Shown one piece after another: positions 20,832 to 30,754 of a DNA stretch of 64,000 nt; the stretch's first letter is position 1; every line of letters begins with the position of its first letter. The DNA is taken from NCBI RefSeq assembly GCF_003144535.1, contig NZ_PHFJ01000001.1, positions 310,001 through 374,000 of the forward strand, given 5' to 3'. Source of the DNA: Proteus penneri (GTDB taxonomy: Bacteria; Pseudomonadota; Gammaproteobacteria; Enterobacterales; Enterobacteriaceae). Made by a program: the position numbers and the translations under genes. The notes under the pieces were generated by a model. It was not told where the DNA came from, did no database searches, and saw nothing but the letters and a program-made list of their open reading frames with translations.

Positions 20832-22304
20832 TTATTTAAATTGACTGTCTCTTTGCTGAATTTTTCTTAATTGGTCTATACGAGCATCAAAGCGAGCTTG
20901 ATCATTACTGCCTAATTTGACTTGTCGGCTTGCATCACCTAAATAACGGATCGCCGTTTCAAAGTCACCTCTTAGGGCCAAATCTTCTGCATAAGCCGCT
21001 AATTCATGCGCTCTATCACCTTGTTTGGCTGAATTTTCTGCCATTAATTGCCAACCAATAGGATCGTTTGGGTTATCAAAGGTATAACGATAAAGTAGGC
21101 GGCTAGCTTCGTTATATTGCTTATTATGCATGTATGAGTTAGCTAAGTTGGCAATAAGGACATTGTTATTGGGCCTTTGTTTCAATGCCAGTTGTAATCT
21201 TGCTACCGCATCGCCTGCGCGATTTTGTTCTAAATCGATATCTGTCATGGCATCAATAAGCCAAATATTGTTAGGCTCTTTTTCTAACATAGGAGTGAGC
21301 AGTTTTCTTGCATCATCAAATTTGCGATCACGAGAATAGATCAGTATAAGCGCATAATTTGCAGCTGATTTTTCAAGAGCAGTACCTTGCTTAAACTGAT
21401 CAAGTACCGTTTGTAATGCATTCTCTGATGTTGGATTTTTCGTCAGCATGGTTAATACACGCATTTTAGCAAATAGAAAGTCAGCTGACTGTGGAACCTG
21501 TCGAGCAGGATATTGGCTTGCTCGGCTTCTTGCATCGGATAAGCGACTATCGGGCAAGGGGTGCGTTAATAACATTTCCGGTGGTTTAGAGCTATATCGT
21601 ACCTGATCAGCAAGAATTTGCATAAAATCAGGCATCCCTTTGGGATCAAATCCCGCACGATAGAGCGTCTGTATTCCGATACGGTCTGCTTCCTGCTCGT
21701 TCATTTGGGTGAAGGTGATCATATTTTGCTGCATACCCGCCATACTTCCTGTAAATGTTGCAAGGCCTGCATTTGGGTTTGCCATAAATATCAGAATAGA
21801 ACCTAATACGCCGGCAACAGCAAGAGGTGTTGTTTTAGCCTGATCTTCCAGCATTCGTGCTAAATGACGCTGAGTAACATGCGTGATTTCGTGAGCCATA
21901 ACAGAGGCTAATTCACTTTCAGTTTGGCTATATCGAAAGAGCGCGGAATGCAAAACAATGTTTCCCCCAAAATAAGCAAAGGCATTAATATTTGGGTTGT
22001 TAACTAAATAGAAGTGAAAAGGCGTTTTGACCGAGCTGGCGTTAGAAACGAGTTTTTGTCCTAGATTATTAATATAGTTAGAAAGTAATGGATCAAAAAC
22101 TAATGGTGCACTATTTCGCAGTTGGCGAGTATAGTAATCACCCATAGCGATTTCTTGATTGATGCTTAATGTTGAACCTGCGGTAGTTCCCATATCAGGT
22201 AAAGAATCTTCAATATCAATCGCAGCATGTGCTGGCACTACTGATGTTGATAGCAACGCAGAAACAAGAAGCGCGACTAAAGGGGTTTTAAGTCTGAGTT
22301 TCAT
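20832..22304 (-). CDS. bepA: BepA, periplasmic outer-membrane assembly chaperone/metalloprotease
   Basis: 490 residues (E. coli 487). A cleavable signal peptide (about 1-28, ending AHA) is followed by an M48 peptidase domain with the zinc motif H138-E-I-T-H142 and a second-shell glutamate in NEQEAD, then a long C-terminal TPR region (about 310-470). BepA helps mature LptD and degrades stalled outer-membrane proteins together with the BAM complex, whose lipoprotein BamC is encoded 3.5 kb away. Head of the bepA-yfgD operon and divergent from perM. Confidence 0.95.
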   Translation of the reverse strand: MKLRLKTPLVALLVSALLSTSVVPAHAAIDIEDSLPDMGTTAGSTLSINQEIAMGDYYTRQLRNSAPLVFDPLLSNYINNLGQKLVSNASSVKTPFHFYLVNNPNINAFAYFGGNIVLHSALFRYSQTESELASVMAHEITHVTQRHLARMLEDQAKTTPLAVAGVLGSILIFMANPNAGLATFTGSMAGMQQNMITFTQMNEQEADRIGIQTLYRAGFDPKGMPDFMQILADQVRYSSKPPEMLLTHPLPDSRLSDARSRASQYPARQVPQSADFLFAKMRVLTMLTKNPTSENALQTVLDQFKQGTALEKSAANYALILIYSRDRKFDDARKLLTPMLEKEPNNIWLIDAMTDIDLEQNRAGDAVARLQLALKQRPNNNVLIANLANSYMHNKQYNEASRLLYRYTFDNPNDPIGWQLMAENSAKQGDRAHELAAYAEDLALRGDFETAIRYLGDASRQVKLGSNDQARFDARIDQLRKIQQRDSQFK

Positions 22305-22458
22305 ACAACTGTATCCTGATGGCTATCTTAACGAATAATTAATAATTAATGATGTATGATAGCAAAACCTAACGTAAAATCTGTCAAAAGATTATTGCTT
22401 ATGTAAATGAATACATATAGCTCTATTGTTCTGATTATTATAAAGGATCTTTATTTTC

Positions 22459-23535
22459 ATGCTGGACTTGCTTGTTCAATGGTACAAACGTCGATTTGCT
22501 GATCCACAAGTTATCGCCCTTGTGGTCATCTTGATTGCTGGCTTTTCAATTCTGTATTTTTTCAGTGGCATACTTGCTCCTTTATTAGTGGCAATTGTGC
22601 TTGCTTATCTTTTAGAGTGGCCAACGCATTTACTCGAAAAATTAGGATGTGCCCGTATATGGGCAGTATCGATAATTCTGACACTCTTTATTGGTATTAG
22701 TGCCATTGTTATTTTAATTTTAGCGCCAACCGTGTGGCAGCAGGGGGTGACACTGATTTCAGATATCCCAAATATGATCAATAAGTTCAATGCATTTGCA
22801 CATGAATTACCCGATCGTTTCCCTGCATTAATGGATGCGGGTATTGTTGATATGATGGCAGAAAACTTACGTAGTAAGTTCTCAACAGTGGCTGAATCTG
22901 TATTAAAAGTGTCTTTAGCTTCGTTAATCGGAATTATTACACTGTCGATTTATCTTATTCTTGTTCCTTTAATGACGTTCTTTTTACTTAAAGATAAGCA
23001 ACAGATGCTTAATGCAGTTCGCCGTGTTTTACCCAAAAACAGAATATTGGCAGCGCAAGTTTGGATTGAAGTTAACCAGCAAATTACCAATTATATTCGC
23101 GGTAAAGTCACTGAAATGATAATTGTAGGTGTTTTCACTTATTTTGTATTTGCATTCTTTGACTTACGTTACTCTGTATTACTTGCTGTTATCGTCGGTG
23201 TTTCTGTTTTAGTTCCTTATGTTGGTGCTGTTTTAGCGACGATCCCAGTTATTGTGATTGCATTATCTCAGTGGGGATTAGGCTCTGATTTTTGGGCGTT
23301 ATTTATCGCCTATCTTGTTGTTCAAGGATTAGATAGCAATTTATTAGTGCCAATTCTGTATTCTGAAGCTGTAAATATGCATCCTTTAGTTATTATCTTA
23401 TCCGTGATTATATTTGGTGGCATGTGGGGATTTTGGGGTGTTTTCTTTGCTATTCCATTAGCAACGCTGATAAAAGCTGTATTGCATGCACTACCTGATG
23501 AAATTGCGAGTGAACAACATATAAAGAAAAGCTAA
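22459..23535 (+). CDS. perM: PerM, AI-2E transporter family inner-membrane protein
   Basis: 358 residues (E. coli PerM/YfgO 353) with about eight membrane segments, including the family motifs around FFLLKDKQQML and GVSVLVPYVGAVLATIP. The AI-2 exporter family includes autoinducer exporters and Na+(Li+)/H+ antiporters; the role of PerM itself is not settled. Its place beside bepA and bcp is conserved with E. coli. The ATG at 22459 follows AAAGGATCT. It ends at a bidirectional terminator shared with bcp. Confidence 0.92.
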   Translation: MLDLLVQWYKRRFADPQVIALVVILIAGFSILYFFSGILAPLLVAIVLAYLLEWPTHLLEKLGCARIWAVSIILTLFIGISAIVILILAPTVWQQGVTLISDIPNMINKFNAFAHELPDRFPALMDAGIVDMMAENLRSKFSTVAESVLKVSLASLIGIITLSIYLILVPLMTFFLLKDKQQMLNAVRRVLPKNRILAAQVWIEVNQQITNYIRGKVTEMIIVGVFTYFVFAFFDLRYSVLLAVIVGVSVLVPYVGAVLATIPVIVIALSQWGLGSDFWALFIAYLVVQGLDSNLLVPILYSEAVNMHPLVIILSVIIFGGMWGFWGVFFAIPLATLIKAVLHALPDEIASEQHIKKS

Positions 23536-23560
23536 GTACCGTATTGAATGCATAGATAAA

Positions 23561-23592
23561 AAAACAGACAGCGTAAACTGTCTGTTTTTTTT
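23561..23592. terminator. Bidirectional terminator between perM and bcp
   Basis: Perfect 10-bp stem (AAAACAGACA / TGTCTGTTTT) with T tracts on both strands, between convergent genes. Confidence 0.9.
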
Positions 23593-23610
23593 ATCTATTT
23601 GAAGTTTTAA

Positions 23611-24081
23611 TTATGGATGTTGAGCGAGATATTCGAGAACGATTTGATGGTGATTACTGGTTTTAAAGTTATCAAACACATGTTCGATAACACCATTTTT
23701 ATCAATTAAGAATGTTGTACGATGAATACCATCGTAAGTTTTCCCCATAAATTGCTTTTCTCCCCAGATACCAAATTCTTCTGCAACTTTATGATCTTCA
23801 TCTGAAAGTAATGTAAAATTTAACATCTCTTTTTCAGCGAAACGGGATAGTTTTTCTGATTTATCTGTGCTGATACCTAATACTTCAACTTTGGCCTTTT
23901 TTAATGTATCCATTTCATCACGTAAGCCACAAGCTTGTGTCGTACAGCCTGGTGTCATTTCTTTAGGGTAAAAATAAACGAGCACGCGTTGACCAGCGAA
24001 ATCAGATAAATTAATTATTTCTCCATCTTGGTCGGGCAGACTGAATTGAGGCGCCTTTTCACCGGCTTTTAATGGGTTCAT
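23611..24081 (-). CDS. bcp: Thioredoxin-dependent thiol peroxidase (BCP, peroxiredoxin Q)
   Basis: Reduces peroxides using thioredoxin. From the ATG at 24081 it has 156 residues, the E. coli length, starting MNPLKAGEKAP; GGAG lies nine bases upstream, whereas an ATG five codons earlier has no such site. Peroxidatic Cys46 and resolving Cys51 lie in MTPGCTTQACGLRD, the two-cysteine arrangement of the BCP group. It follows gcvR closely in the same direction, as in E. coli. Confidence 0.95.
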   Translation of the reverse strand: MNPLKAGEKAPQFSLPDQDGEIINLSDFAGQRVLVYFYPKEMTPGCTTQACGLRDEMDTLKKAKVEVLGISTDKSEKLSRFAEKEMLNFTLLSDEDHKVAEEFGIWGEKQFMGKTYDGIHRTTFLIDKNGVIEHVFDNFKTSNHHQIVLEYLAQHP

Positions 24082-24099
24082 TTGGTCATTCTCCATTTT

Positions 24100-24657
24100 T
24101 TACTGTTTCATCATCAGACTATTTACGATACTTATTGTGCCTTGAGCATTTAGCTCTGTACATAATTGATTAAATTTCTCATTAATAACAATACCATGAT
24201 CATCTAATGGATTATGCGCCGTAATTTGTATTTCTAAACGGGCAGGTGAGCCATCTTCTGAAGGATGTGTCTTAGATATTAATTCAGCGAGATTAAAATT
24301 ATGCTGGCTAAATAAATTAGTAAAGCGTTCTACAATACCGGGCGCATCTTCAATATCAACCTTCGCTGCAATGGTAGAAGGATAGGTAATGGGAGCCCCA
24401 TTTTTGGTTCTTTTCATGACGGTCAATAAATCAAGTTCCGCACTTTTAATCGGCAACAACGCTTCTAACTGTGCGATAGCGTTCCAGCCACCTGAGAGTA
24501 GCATGATAAACGTAAACTCTTGACCAAACATCGCAAGTCGGCTGTCCTCGATATTACATCCGCATTGGCTGACTAATTGTGTAATGGTATCAACAATACC
24601 AGGGCGATCAGCACCTAATGCAGTAATGACGAGAAAATGTTTATCAGGTATGGGCAA
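24100..24657 (-). CDS. gcvR: Glycine cleavage system transcriptional repressor GcvR
   Basis: Regulatory protein that binds GcvA in the absence of glycine and turns gcvTHP off. Two ACT domains are visible (about residues 6-85, with FLVITALGADRPGIVDT, and about 95-175). No ATG lies at the start: I chose the TTG at 24657, which has AAGGAA eight bases upstream and gives 185 residues (E. coli 190). A TTG at 24705 would add 16 basic residues without an equivalent. Operon with bcp; divergent from dapA as in E. coli. Confidence 0.9.
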   Translation of the reverse strand: MPIPDKHFLVITALGADRPGIVDTITQLVSQCGCNIEDSRLAMFGQEFTFIMLLSGGWNAIAQLEALLPIKSAELDLLTVMKRTKNGAPITYPSTIAAKVDIEDAPGIVERFTNLFSQHNFNLAELISKTHPSEDGSPARLEIQITAHNPLDDHGIVINEKFNQLCTELNAQGTISIVNSLMMKQ

Positions 24658-24872
24658 AATGAGGTTCCTTTTGACTTTCAGTTTATTCTTAACAGGTAAA
24701 CACAAATTTTGATTTCTGCCAAGATCCCTTGCTCACTATCTTCAATTATTATATCTCTTTAATTCATATCAAAGAATATTAGCAAATTTCATTAGAAACC
24801 TAGAGTTAAGTAGTTTTCAATAGAGCAATGAATGAGTACCATTGAGTATACGTCTATCTCGGAGCAATGATT

Positions 24873-25772
24873 ATGGTGAATAACGAATTTAATTTTACAG
24901 GCAGTATGGTGGCATTGGTTACACCAATGGACGCAAAAGGCAATGTTGACCGGGTTAGTTTACGTAAATTAGTTGACTATCATGTTAATGCAGGCAGTGC
25001 TGCCCTTGTTTCTGTCGGTACAACAGGGGAGTCTGCAACATTAAGTCATGACGAGCATGTTGATGTCGTTTTAATGACATTAGATATGGCTGATGGACGT
25101 ATTCCTGTAATTGCTGGTACGGGAGCTAATGCAACATCTGAAGCTGTTTGGTTTACGCAACAGTTTGAAAATAAAGGTATCGCAGGTTGTTTAAGTGTAA
25201 CGCCATATTATAATAAACCGTCACAAGAAGGCTTGTATCAGCACTTTAAAGCGATTTCTGAAAGCACTGCATTACCACAAATCCTGTATAATGTGCCGGG
25301 TCGTACTGGATGTGATTTATTGCCAGTAACAGTTGCACGTTTAGCCAAGTTGGATAATATTGTGGCAATTAAAGAGGCGACAGGGAACTTAAGTAGGGTT
25401 AGTCAAATCCAAGAGTTGGTTAATGATGATAGTTTTATCTTATTAAGTGGCGATGACGCATCATCATTAGACTTTATGCAACTTGGCGGTCACGGTGTTA
25501 TTTCGGTTACTGCTAACGTTGCTGCGTCAGAGATGGTAGAATTATGTCGATTAGCAAATGCGGGTGAGTTTGCGAAAGCACGTGAACTTAATCGACGTCT
25601 GATGGACTTACATCATCAGTTATTTGTTGAACCTAATCCAATCCCAGCTAAATGGGCGTGTCAACGTATTGGGTTGATTGAAGACGCCACATTGCGCTTA
25701 CCTATGACTCCGTTGACATCATCAGGTCAGCAAATTGTTGAGAAAGCGCTGTTAACAGCGGGAATACTGTAA
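24873..25772 (+). CDS. dapA: 4-hydroxy-tetrahydrodipicolinate synthase
   Basis: First committed step of lysine and diaminopimelate synthesis: condenses pyruvate with aspartate semialdehyde. 299 residues. The Schiff-base lysine is K167 in AIKEATG, the active-site tyrosine Y139 in ILYNVPGRT, and the TT pair T50-T51 in VGTTGES. I prefer the ATG at 24873: CGGAG lies eight bases before it but only two before the ATG at 24867. It is followed after 16 bases by bamC, as in E. coli. dapE, later in the same pathway, lies about 10 kb away. Confidence 0.96.
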   Translation: MVNNEFNFTGSMVALVTPMDAKGNVDRVSLRKLVDYHVNAGSAALVSVGTTGESATLSHDEHVDVVLMTLDMADGRIPVIAGTGANATSEAVWFTQQFENKGIAGCLSVTPYYNKPSQEGLYQHFKAISESTALPQILYNVPGRTGCDLLPVTVARLAKLDNIVAIKEATGNLSRVSQIQELVNDDSFILLSGDDASSLDFMQLGGHGVISVTANVAASEMVELCRLANAGEFAKARELNRRLMDLHHQLFVEPNPIPAKWACQRIGLIEDATLRLPMTPLTSSGQQIVEKALLTAGIL

Positions 25773-25788
25773 AACTTAGGGAATTTTA

Positions 25789-26835
25789 ATGGCAACACTA
25801 TTGCATAAATCAAAGATTATGAAAGTCGCGGGTCTGTCGCTGGTGGTTTTACTGGCAGCCTGTTCAAGTGATCAGCGCTATAAACGTCAGGTCAGTGGTG
25901 ATGAGTCTTATTTAGAGACGGCAGGGCTAAAGAATTTAGCGATTCCGGCGGGTATGGTGTTGCCTTTGCAAAATGGGGAATATGACATTCCAACCCCTAA
26001 AAAAACTGAACCTGTTGGTTTAGCGCTTGATATTCGTCCACCAACTCAAGCACTGAATCTGTTAAGTGGTTCACGCAGTGAAAACAATGCAGATAACAGC
26101 CGTTTGTTATTACCAAATTCACCAGAAAATACAACACTATACGAGCAAGTTAGTTCTATCTTAACAGAGAAAGGTGTTGCGATTGTTAAAAGTGATGCAG
26201 AGCAAAAAGAGATCCATACAGATTGGATCACATGGTTACGTGCTGATGAAAACGTACCTTTCCAAACACGTCAGCGTTTAGTGATTGCTCAGTCAGGTAA
26301 TGTTATTTCGTTAACAGTGACTAACGAAGGTTTACGCCAAGGCGAAACGGAAATGACAGATCCGGATGAAGTGAAGCGTTACAATACTTTAATGCTTAAC
26401 GAATTGGTTGATGGCTTAAACCGTATGCGTAATTTAAGCGAAAATACGGCAAGTAGTAGCTTACAAGGTATTATTGATGTTCAAAGTGGTAGTGATAATG
26501 CTGGCCTTCCAGTCATTATCGTTCGTGCTCCATTCGATGTGGTTTGGGATAGATTACCAATCGCATTAGAAAGTATTGGCATGAAGATGGGCGATCGCAC
26601 ACGTTCTAAAGGTTCAATAGAAGTAACCTATAAAGGAATGAGCAGTGCAAACTGGAGTGCATTAGGTGTTGATAGACCAACTGTTGATGAGGCGGATTAT
26701 AAATTACAAGTCGGTGATTTAAATAACCGTAGTAGTTTACAATTTATCAGTGATAAAGGTAAACCATTAACACAATCACAAAATGATCAAATGGTTGCTG
26801 CACTGAAAGCCGCTTTCAGTAAGCCTGTTAAATAA
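25789..26835 (+). CDS. bamC: BamC, outer-membrane assembly complex lipoprotein
   Basis: 348 residues (E. coli 344). The signal peptide ends in the lipobox LLAAC with Cys25 as lipidation site, followed by the conserved unstructured stretch CSSDQRYKRQVSGDE that binds BamD, then two helix-grip domains (about 100-215 and 225-345). BamC is an accessory member of the BamABCDE machine that inserts outer-membrane proteins. Cotranscribed with dapA; ends at the terminator at 26859. Confidence 0.96.
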   Translation: MATLLHKSKIMKVAGLSLVVLLAACSSDQRYKRQVSGDESYLETAGLKNLAIPAGMVLPLQNGEYDIPTPKKTEPVGLALDIRPPTQALNLLSGSRSENNADNSRLLLPNSPENTTLYEQVSSILTEKGVAIVKSDAEQKEIHTDWITWLRADENVPFQTRQRLVIAQSGNVISLTVTNEGLRQGETEMTDPDEVKRYNTLMLNELVDGLNRMRNLSENTASSSLQGIIDVQSGSDNAGLPVIIVRAPFDVVWDRLPIALESIGMKMGDRTRSKGSIEVTYKGMSSANWSALGVDRPTVDEADYKLQVGDLNNRSSLQFISDKGKPLTQSQNDQMVAALKAAFSKPVK

Positions 26836-26858
26836 GTATTATTTTTGAAAAATATGAG

Positions 26859-26891
26859 AAGCCGCACAATAAAGGTTGTGCGGCTTTTTTT
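26859..26891 (+). terminator. Intrinsic terminator of dapA-bamC
   Basis: Perfect 11-bp stem (AAGCCGCACAA / TTGTGCGGCTT) and a T run. Confidence 0.92.
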
Positions 26892-27123
26892 ATTATCTTA
26901 ATTTAATGGTATTAATCTAAATTGAAATGTGTTTACAACAAGACAATTGGAACTATCAGATTAAACATCATTAATTGAATACTCTTTTAATGATAGGATT
27001 TAATTTAAAGTTATTAATAATATTAATCTTAATGCAATACGTTTAAATTTATGCAATATTGCCTCAATTCTTATTTTTAAATAAAAATAACAAAGCACTC
27101 TCTGACTATATGAAGGAGCATTT

Positions 27124-27714
27124 ATGAGCGCTGGTGATATGATTATTCACTTGATATTAAGTGGGATACTTATTGTAGGTGTTTATCAATTTTATTTTTT
27201 TACTCAACGATATACATTGAGAGAAGTGAAAATTATTAATTCACCGATTGATGAAAAAATTCCTTTTTGGCCATGGTGGTCATGGATCTATAGCTTTTTA
27301 TATTATCCTGCAATTTTATATCTTAATTGGATCATTCAAGACTCAAGACAATTTATTATGATTGTTTTTAGTTATATTGTTTTGTTAGTCATGCAAATGT
27401 TTTTCTTTATTGTATTCCCTGTTGCAACCCCAGCACATTGGCGTACTTTAAATCCAGGTAAAACCGCATCAGAGAAATTTCTTAAGTTCGTTCAGTATTT
27501 TGATGACTCATCAAACTGTTTTCCAAGTATGCATGTTTCCGTAGCAACACTCACTGCATGTCTTGCTTATGCAAGCTTAGGACCATGGGTTTTCTTATTT
27601 CCATTGTTTATTGCATTATCTTGCATGTTTACGAAACAACATTACTTAATTGATTTACCTGCCGGTGCTTTATTAGGTTGGTTTGCTTATGAGATCTACT
27701 GTTTTATTATTTAA
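27124..27714 (+). CDS. PAP2-family membrane phosphatase/phosphotransferase
   Basis: 196 residues with about six hydrophobic segments. Two of three PAP2 motifs are clear: PSMHVS with the catalytic His (about residue 139) and CMFTKQHYLIDLPAG with His and Asp (about 177-181), of the form seen in the Aur1-like PAP2_3 branch. The first PAP2 motif is degenerate. Likely acts on a lipid phosphate at the outer face of the inner membrane; the substrate is unknown. The ATG follows GAAGGAGCATTT. It interrupts the E. coli order bamC-purC and ends at a strong terminator, so it looks like an independent insertion. Confidence 0.8.
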   Translation: MSAGDMIIHLILSGILIVGVYQFYFFTQRYTLREVKIINSPIDEKIPFWPWWSWIYSFLYYPAILYLNWIIQDSRQFIMIVFSYIVLLVMQMFFFIVFPVATPAHWRTLNPGKTASEKFLKFVQYFDDSSNCFPSMHVSVATLTACLAYASLGPWVFLFPLFIALSCMFTKQHYLIDLPAGALLGWFAYEIYCFII

Positions 27715-28209
27715 TTCAAGCATTACATTATTAAGAGATAATATGTGTATTTAAATATAAAAATAGATAAGAGATAAATCATCAAAACGTGTTGATACTA
27801 ATATTGGTAACCAGATTAATTCTCCATAAAAAGAAATTAATCTGGTTTTTTATTATTGATTACGCTAAATAAGTGTAACCTCAAATAGACCTAGTGTTTA
27901 CTAATAATATAATCTAAAAAATAGAAATAATATGGTGATATAATCTATAATTATTCTTATTCTGACTTTTTATATTTTCTGGCTTTATCAAACTACTTTT
28001 TATTAGTGCCATTATTTAATGGAATTAATTGAAATATGATTTCTAATGATGGTGTAGTTTTTAATAAAAAAACGTTGTGGATAGTGGATTATCGATGAGA
28101 TTTTTTTTAGTGATAGTACTCACGTTTTAAAAGCTTTTTTATCTAATCTAGAGTAGAGTATGGGAAGCAAATTTCTTGTTAAACCTATCACATCTTTGGA
28201 GTGTGTCAG
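27715..28209. other. Intergenic region before purC
   Basis: 495 AT-rich bases. The left part holds the terminator of the PAP2 gene; the right part must hold the purC promoter. I looked for a PurR box, expected from E. coli, and found only poor partial matches (around 28070 and 28121). No gene seen. Confidence 0.5.
27809..27851 (+). terminator. Intrinsic terminator of the PAP2 gene
   Basis: Perfect 13-bp stem (AACCAGATTAATT / AATTAATCTGGTT) followed by a T tract, about 95 bases after the stop. Confidence 0.88.
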
Positions 28210-28923
28210 ATGCAGAAAAAAGCTGAGTTGTATCGTGGAAAAGCAAAAACAGTCTATGCCACTGAATCTTCTGATTTTCTTATCCTTGAATTTAGAAATG
28301 ATACATCAGCGTTAGATGGCCAACGTATTGAACAGTTTGATCGTAAGGGGATGGTAAATAATAAATTTAACTATTTCATTATGAATAAACTGGAAGAAGC
28401 GGGTATCCCAACGCAGATGGAACGTTTGCTTTCTGATAATGAAGTGCTAGTCAAAAAACTCGATATGGTACCTGTTGAATGCGTTATCCGTAATCGTGCA
28501 GCGGGATCATTAGTTAAACGTTTAGGTATCGAAGAAGGTACACTTTTAAATCCACCAATCTTTGATTTATTCTTAAAAGATGATGCCCGCCATGATCCTA
28601 TGGTCAATGAATCTTACTGTGAAACCTTTGATTGGGTATCTAAAGAAAACCTCGCAGAAATGAAACGTTTGAGCTATAAAGCAAACGATGTCCTTAGCAA
28701 ACTCTTTGATAAAGCTGGACTTATTTTAGTCGATTTTAAACTTGAGTTTGGTTTATTTCATGGCAAAGTTGTATTAGGTGATGAATTCTCTCCTGATGGA
28801 AGCCGTTTATGGGATAAAAATACCTTAGATAAAATGGATAAAGACCGCTTCCGTCAAAGTTTAGGCGGATTGATTGAAGCATACGAAGAAGTTGCACGTC
28901 GAATCGGTGTTTCTTTAGACTAA
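28210..28923 (+). CDS. purC: SAICAR synthetase
   Basis: Purine synthesis: joins CAIR and aspartate using ATP. From the ATG at 28210 the product has 237 residues, as in E. coli, and begins [20 protein letters not shown] lies eight bases upstream; a GTG three codons earlier overlaps that site. The family motifs [17 protein letters not shown] and [10 protein letters not shown] are intact. Order bamC-purC is kept from E. coli but with a PAP2 gene between. Confidence 0.97.
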   Translation: MQKKAELYRGKAKTVYATESSDFLILEFRNDTSALDGQRIEQFDRKGMVNNKFNYFIMNKLEEAGIPTQMERLLSDNEVLVKKLDMVPVECVIRNRAAGSLVKRLGIEEGTLLNPPIFDLFLKDDARHDPMVNESYCETFDWVSKENLAEMKRLSYKANDVLSKLFDKAGLILVDFKLEFGLFHGKVVLGDEFSPDGSRLWDKNTLDKMDKDRFRQSLGGLIEAYEEVARRIGVSLD

Positions 28924-28965
28924 ATACGCAAACGATTACGTCAAGTTAAACAAGATGTAAATAGA

Positions 28966-28993
28966 AAAGGTCAGCTTAAAGCTGGCCTTTTGT
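28966..28993 (+). terminator. Intrinsic terminator of purC
   Basis: 10-bp stem (AAAGGTCAGC / GCTGGCCTTT, one G-U pair), loop TTAAA, short T run. Confidence 0.8.
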
Positions 28994-29086
28994 CTTAAGT
29001 AGTGCGTTTAAAATGGAATGTATTAAACGAACATAACTCAGTAGCTATGTAGATAGCTTGATAAATAACGTTTAATAATAAAAAAT

Positions 29087-29698
29087 TTATCGTAATCCTA
29101 AGCTTTCTAATAATTGTTTAATCTCATTATTAAGCGCAAGGCTATCAAGGTATTGATTAATCAGTGGCGTAGGCTGGATAAGCGCATACTTGCATAAAAA
29201 TATAAGGAAATAGCCCACATACACATCGGCAGCAGTCAGATTTTTGCCACAAATATAAGGATTGGCACTAGCTATCCCTGTTTCTAAACAATGAAAGGCG
29301 CGTTCAAAAGAACCAAACCCAGATGATTTTTGCTGTTCTTCATTAAGTTCAATACCAACCTCTTTCACTGTAAATGCGGATTCAATAGGGCCAGCAGTAA
29401 AAAAGAACCAACGATAATAAACTGCACGCTCAGGTGAATTAATGGCAGGCGCAAATCCTTTTTCAATAAACTTATCTGCTAAATAAGCACAAATTGCCGC
29501 TGTCTCTGTAACCACGATTTCGCCATCAACTAATGCAGGAACTTTTGCCATAGGATTAATAGCAAGATATTCAGGAGTACGCATTGGTTCGCCATATTCT
29601 AATTCGACACGCTGATAAGGCACATCTAACATTTTTAAGAAAAGTTCAACAGTGTTACCGCGAGACATTGTATTAGTATAAAGAATAAGTTCATTCAT
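29087..29698 (-). CDS. Glutathione S-transferase family protein
   Basis: 203 residues with a thioredoxin-like N-domain (1-78: LYTNTMSRGNTVELFLK, the cis-proline loop KVPALVDGE and the glutathione-contacting ETAAI) and an all-helical C-domain (about 85-200). A cytosolic enzyme or glutathione-binding protein of unknown substrate. The ATG is preceded by AAGGAAAT. It follows a WYL-type regulator gene in the same orientation, 92 bases downstream of it, a common pairing in which the regulator controls the enzyme; that link is inference. Confidence 0.88.
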   Translation of the reverse strand: MNELILYTNTMSRGNTVELFLKMLDVPYQRVELEYGEPMRTPEYLAINPMAKVPALVDGEIVVTETAAICAYLADKFIEKGFAPAINSPERAVYYRWFFFTAGPIESAFTVKEVGIELNEEQQKSSGFGSFERAFHCLETGIASANPYICGKNLTAADVYVGYFLIFLCKYALIQPTPLINQYLDSLALNNEIKQLLESLGLR

Positions 29699-29790
29699 AA
29701 TATTTCCTTACTGTGTTGATTAATATGATGTTATTTAAACTGAAATAGCTAAATGAAGAACAGCAAGGAAGATATTACGCAAACATTGTG

Positions 29791-30489
29791 TCAATTTTTG
29801 TCAGGAGCCTCTTTTAAGATCTCTTTTTTCCAGCGTGAGAATAAATAACTTTTAGGGTAAGGCAAATTATCACTTAATACTTCATAAGAGATAATTCTAT
29901 CAAGCCTAAAATGGCGATAGCTTTGGCGTAATTCACACCATGCAGCAATAACTTGAGAATCTTGAAAGTAGCCCACAGCAATAGGCCAAATAATTCGAGT
30001 GCTTAATTGTTTTTGGGCATCTTTATAATTTATTTGGGCTTTCTTTTCTTCGCGTAAACTAAAACGCATATCTTTAGCAATGGCATGATCAACTTCAATA
30101 ATTTGGTGTGTGGGAACAAACAAGGTATTTTGTTCAAGCAATGTTTGATGTTGTGTTGTTACCACTGCATTGATTTTATTAATTGCCCGTAATGCAGAGT
30201 GACTTAATTCTTTATCTGTATTACTTTCTACCCAGCGTAATCCCAGAATAAGTGCTTCAAGTTCATTAATATCAAAGGCTAGTGGTGGTAGGAGTAAACC
30301 GGATTTTAGCTGATAACCTATACCTGCTTCACCCGTGATTTCAGCCCCTTGATCACGTAAAGATTCAATATCTCGATAAATAGATCTGACACTAATTTGT
30401 AATTTATTTGCTAACACTTCTGCCGTTATCGGATAGTGATTCTCTTTTAAAATCTGCAATAAAGTGAGTAAACGTTGAGTTCGGGTCAT
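29791..30489 (-). CDS. YafY-type HTH/WYL transcriptional regulator
   Basis: 232 residues. N-terminal winged helix-turn-helix (about 1-60, LLTLLQILKENHYPITAEVLA, SVRSIYRDIESLRDQG) typical of the DeoR-like HTH_11 class, then a WYL domain (about 140-215) with the family's AWCELRQSYRHFRLDRI segment. WYL regulators sense small ligands or nucleic acids; the ligand here is unknown. Its target may be the downstream glutathione S-transferase gene. Confidence 0.85.
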   Translation of the reverse strand: MTRTQRLLTLLQILKENHYPITAEVLANKLQISVRSIYRDIESLRDQGAEITGEAGIGYQLKSGLLLPPLAFDINELEALILGLRWVESNTDKELSHSALRAINKINAVVTTQHQTLLEQNTLFVPTHQIIEVDHAIAKDMRFSLREEKKAQINYKDAQKQLSTRIIWPIAVGYFQDSQVIAAWCELRQSYRHFRLDRIISYEVLSDNLPYPKSYLFSRWKKEILKEAPDKN

Positions 30490-30754
30490 TTAAGGTATCT
30501 ATTTATTAGTGAAGAAAAACAGAAGCAAGATATAAGAATTCTATTATGAAATCATTAAGAAAGCCGTTTTAATTCCTTATGATGCTCATTTGTTCGTGGT
30601 GCTAACGAGTGCTATTTTACTCTGATAGTCTCTATTATCTTGCTCTTAAAAAATAGAGAATAGTGTTTGTAATTTTTTGTTATTATCTCAAATCAAGTGA
30701 TAAATTTATTCATTATAAAGCTAAAATCATCTATTTAAACTGTGGGGATAAGTT

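Noticed and set aside
28060-28130. PurR-like motifs before purC
   Set aside because: Only the central CG and part of one arm agree with the consensus.
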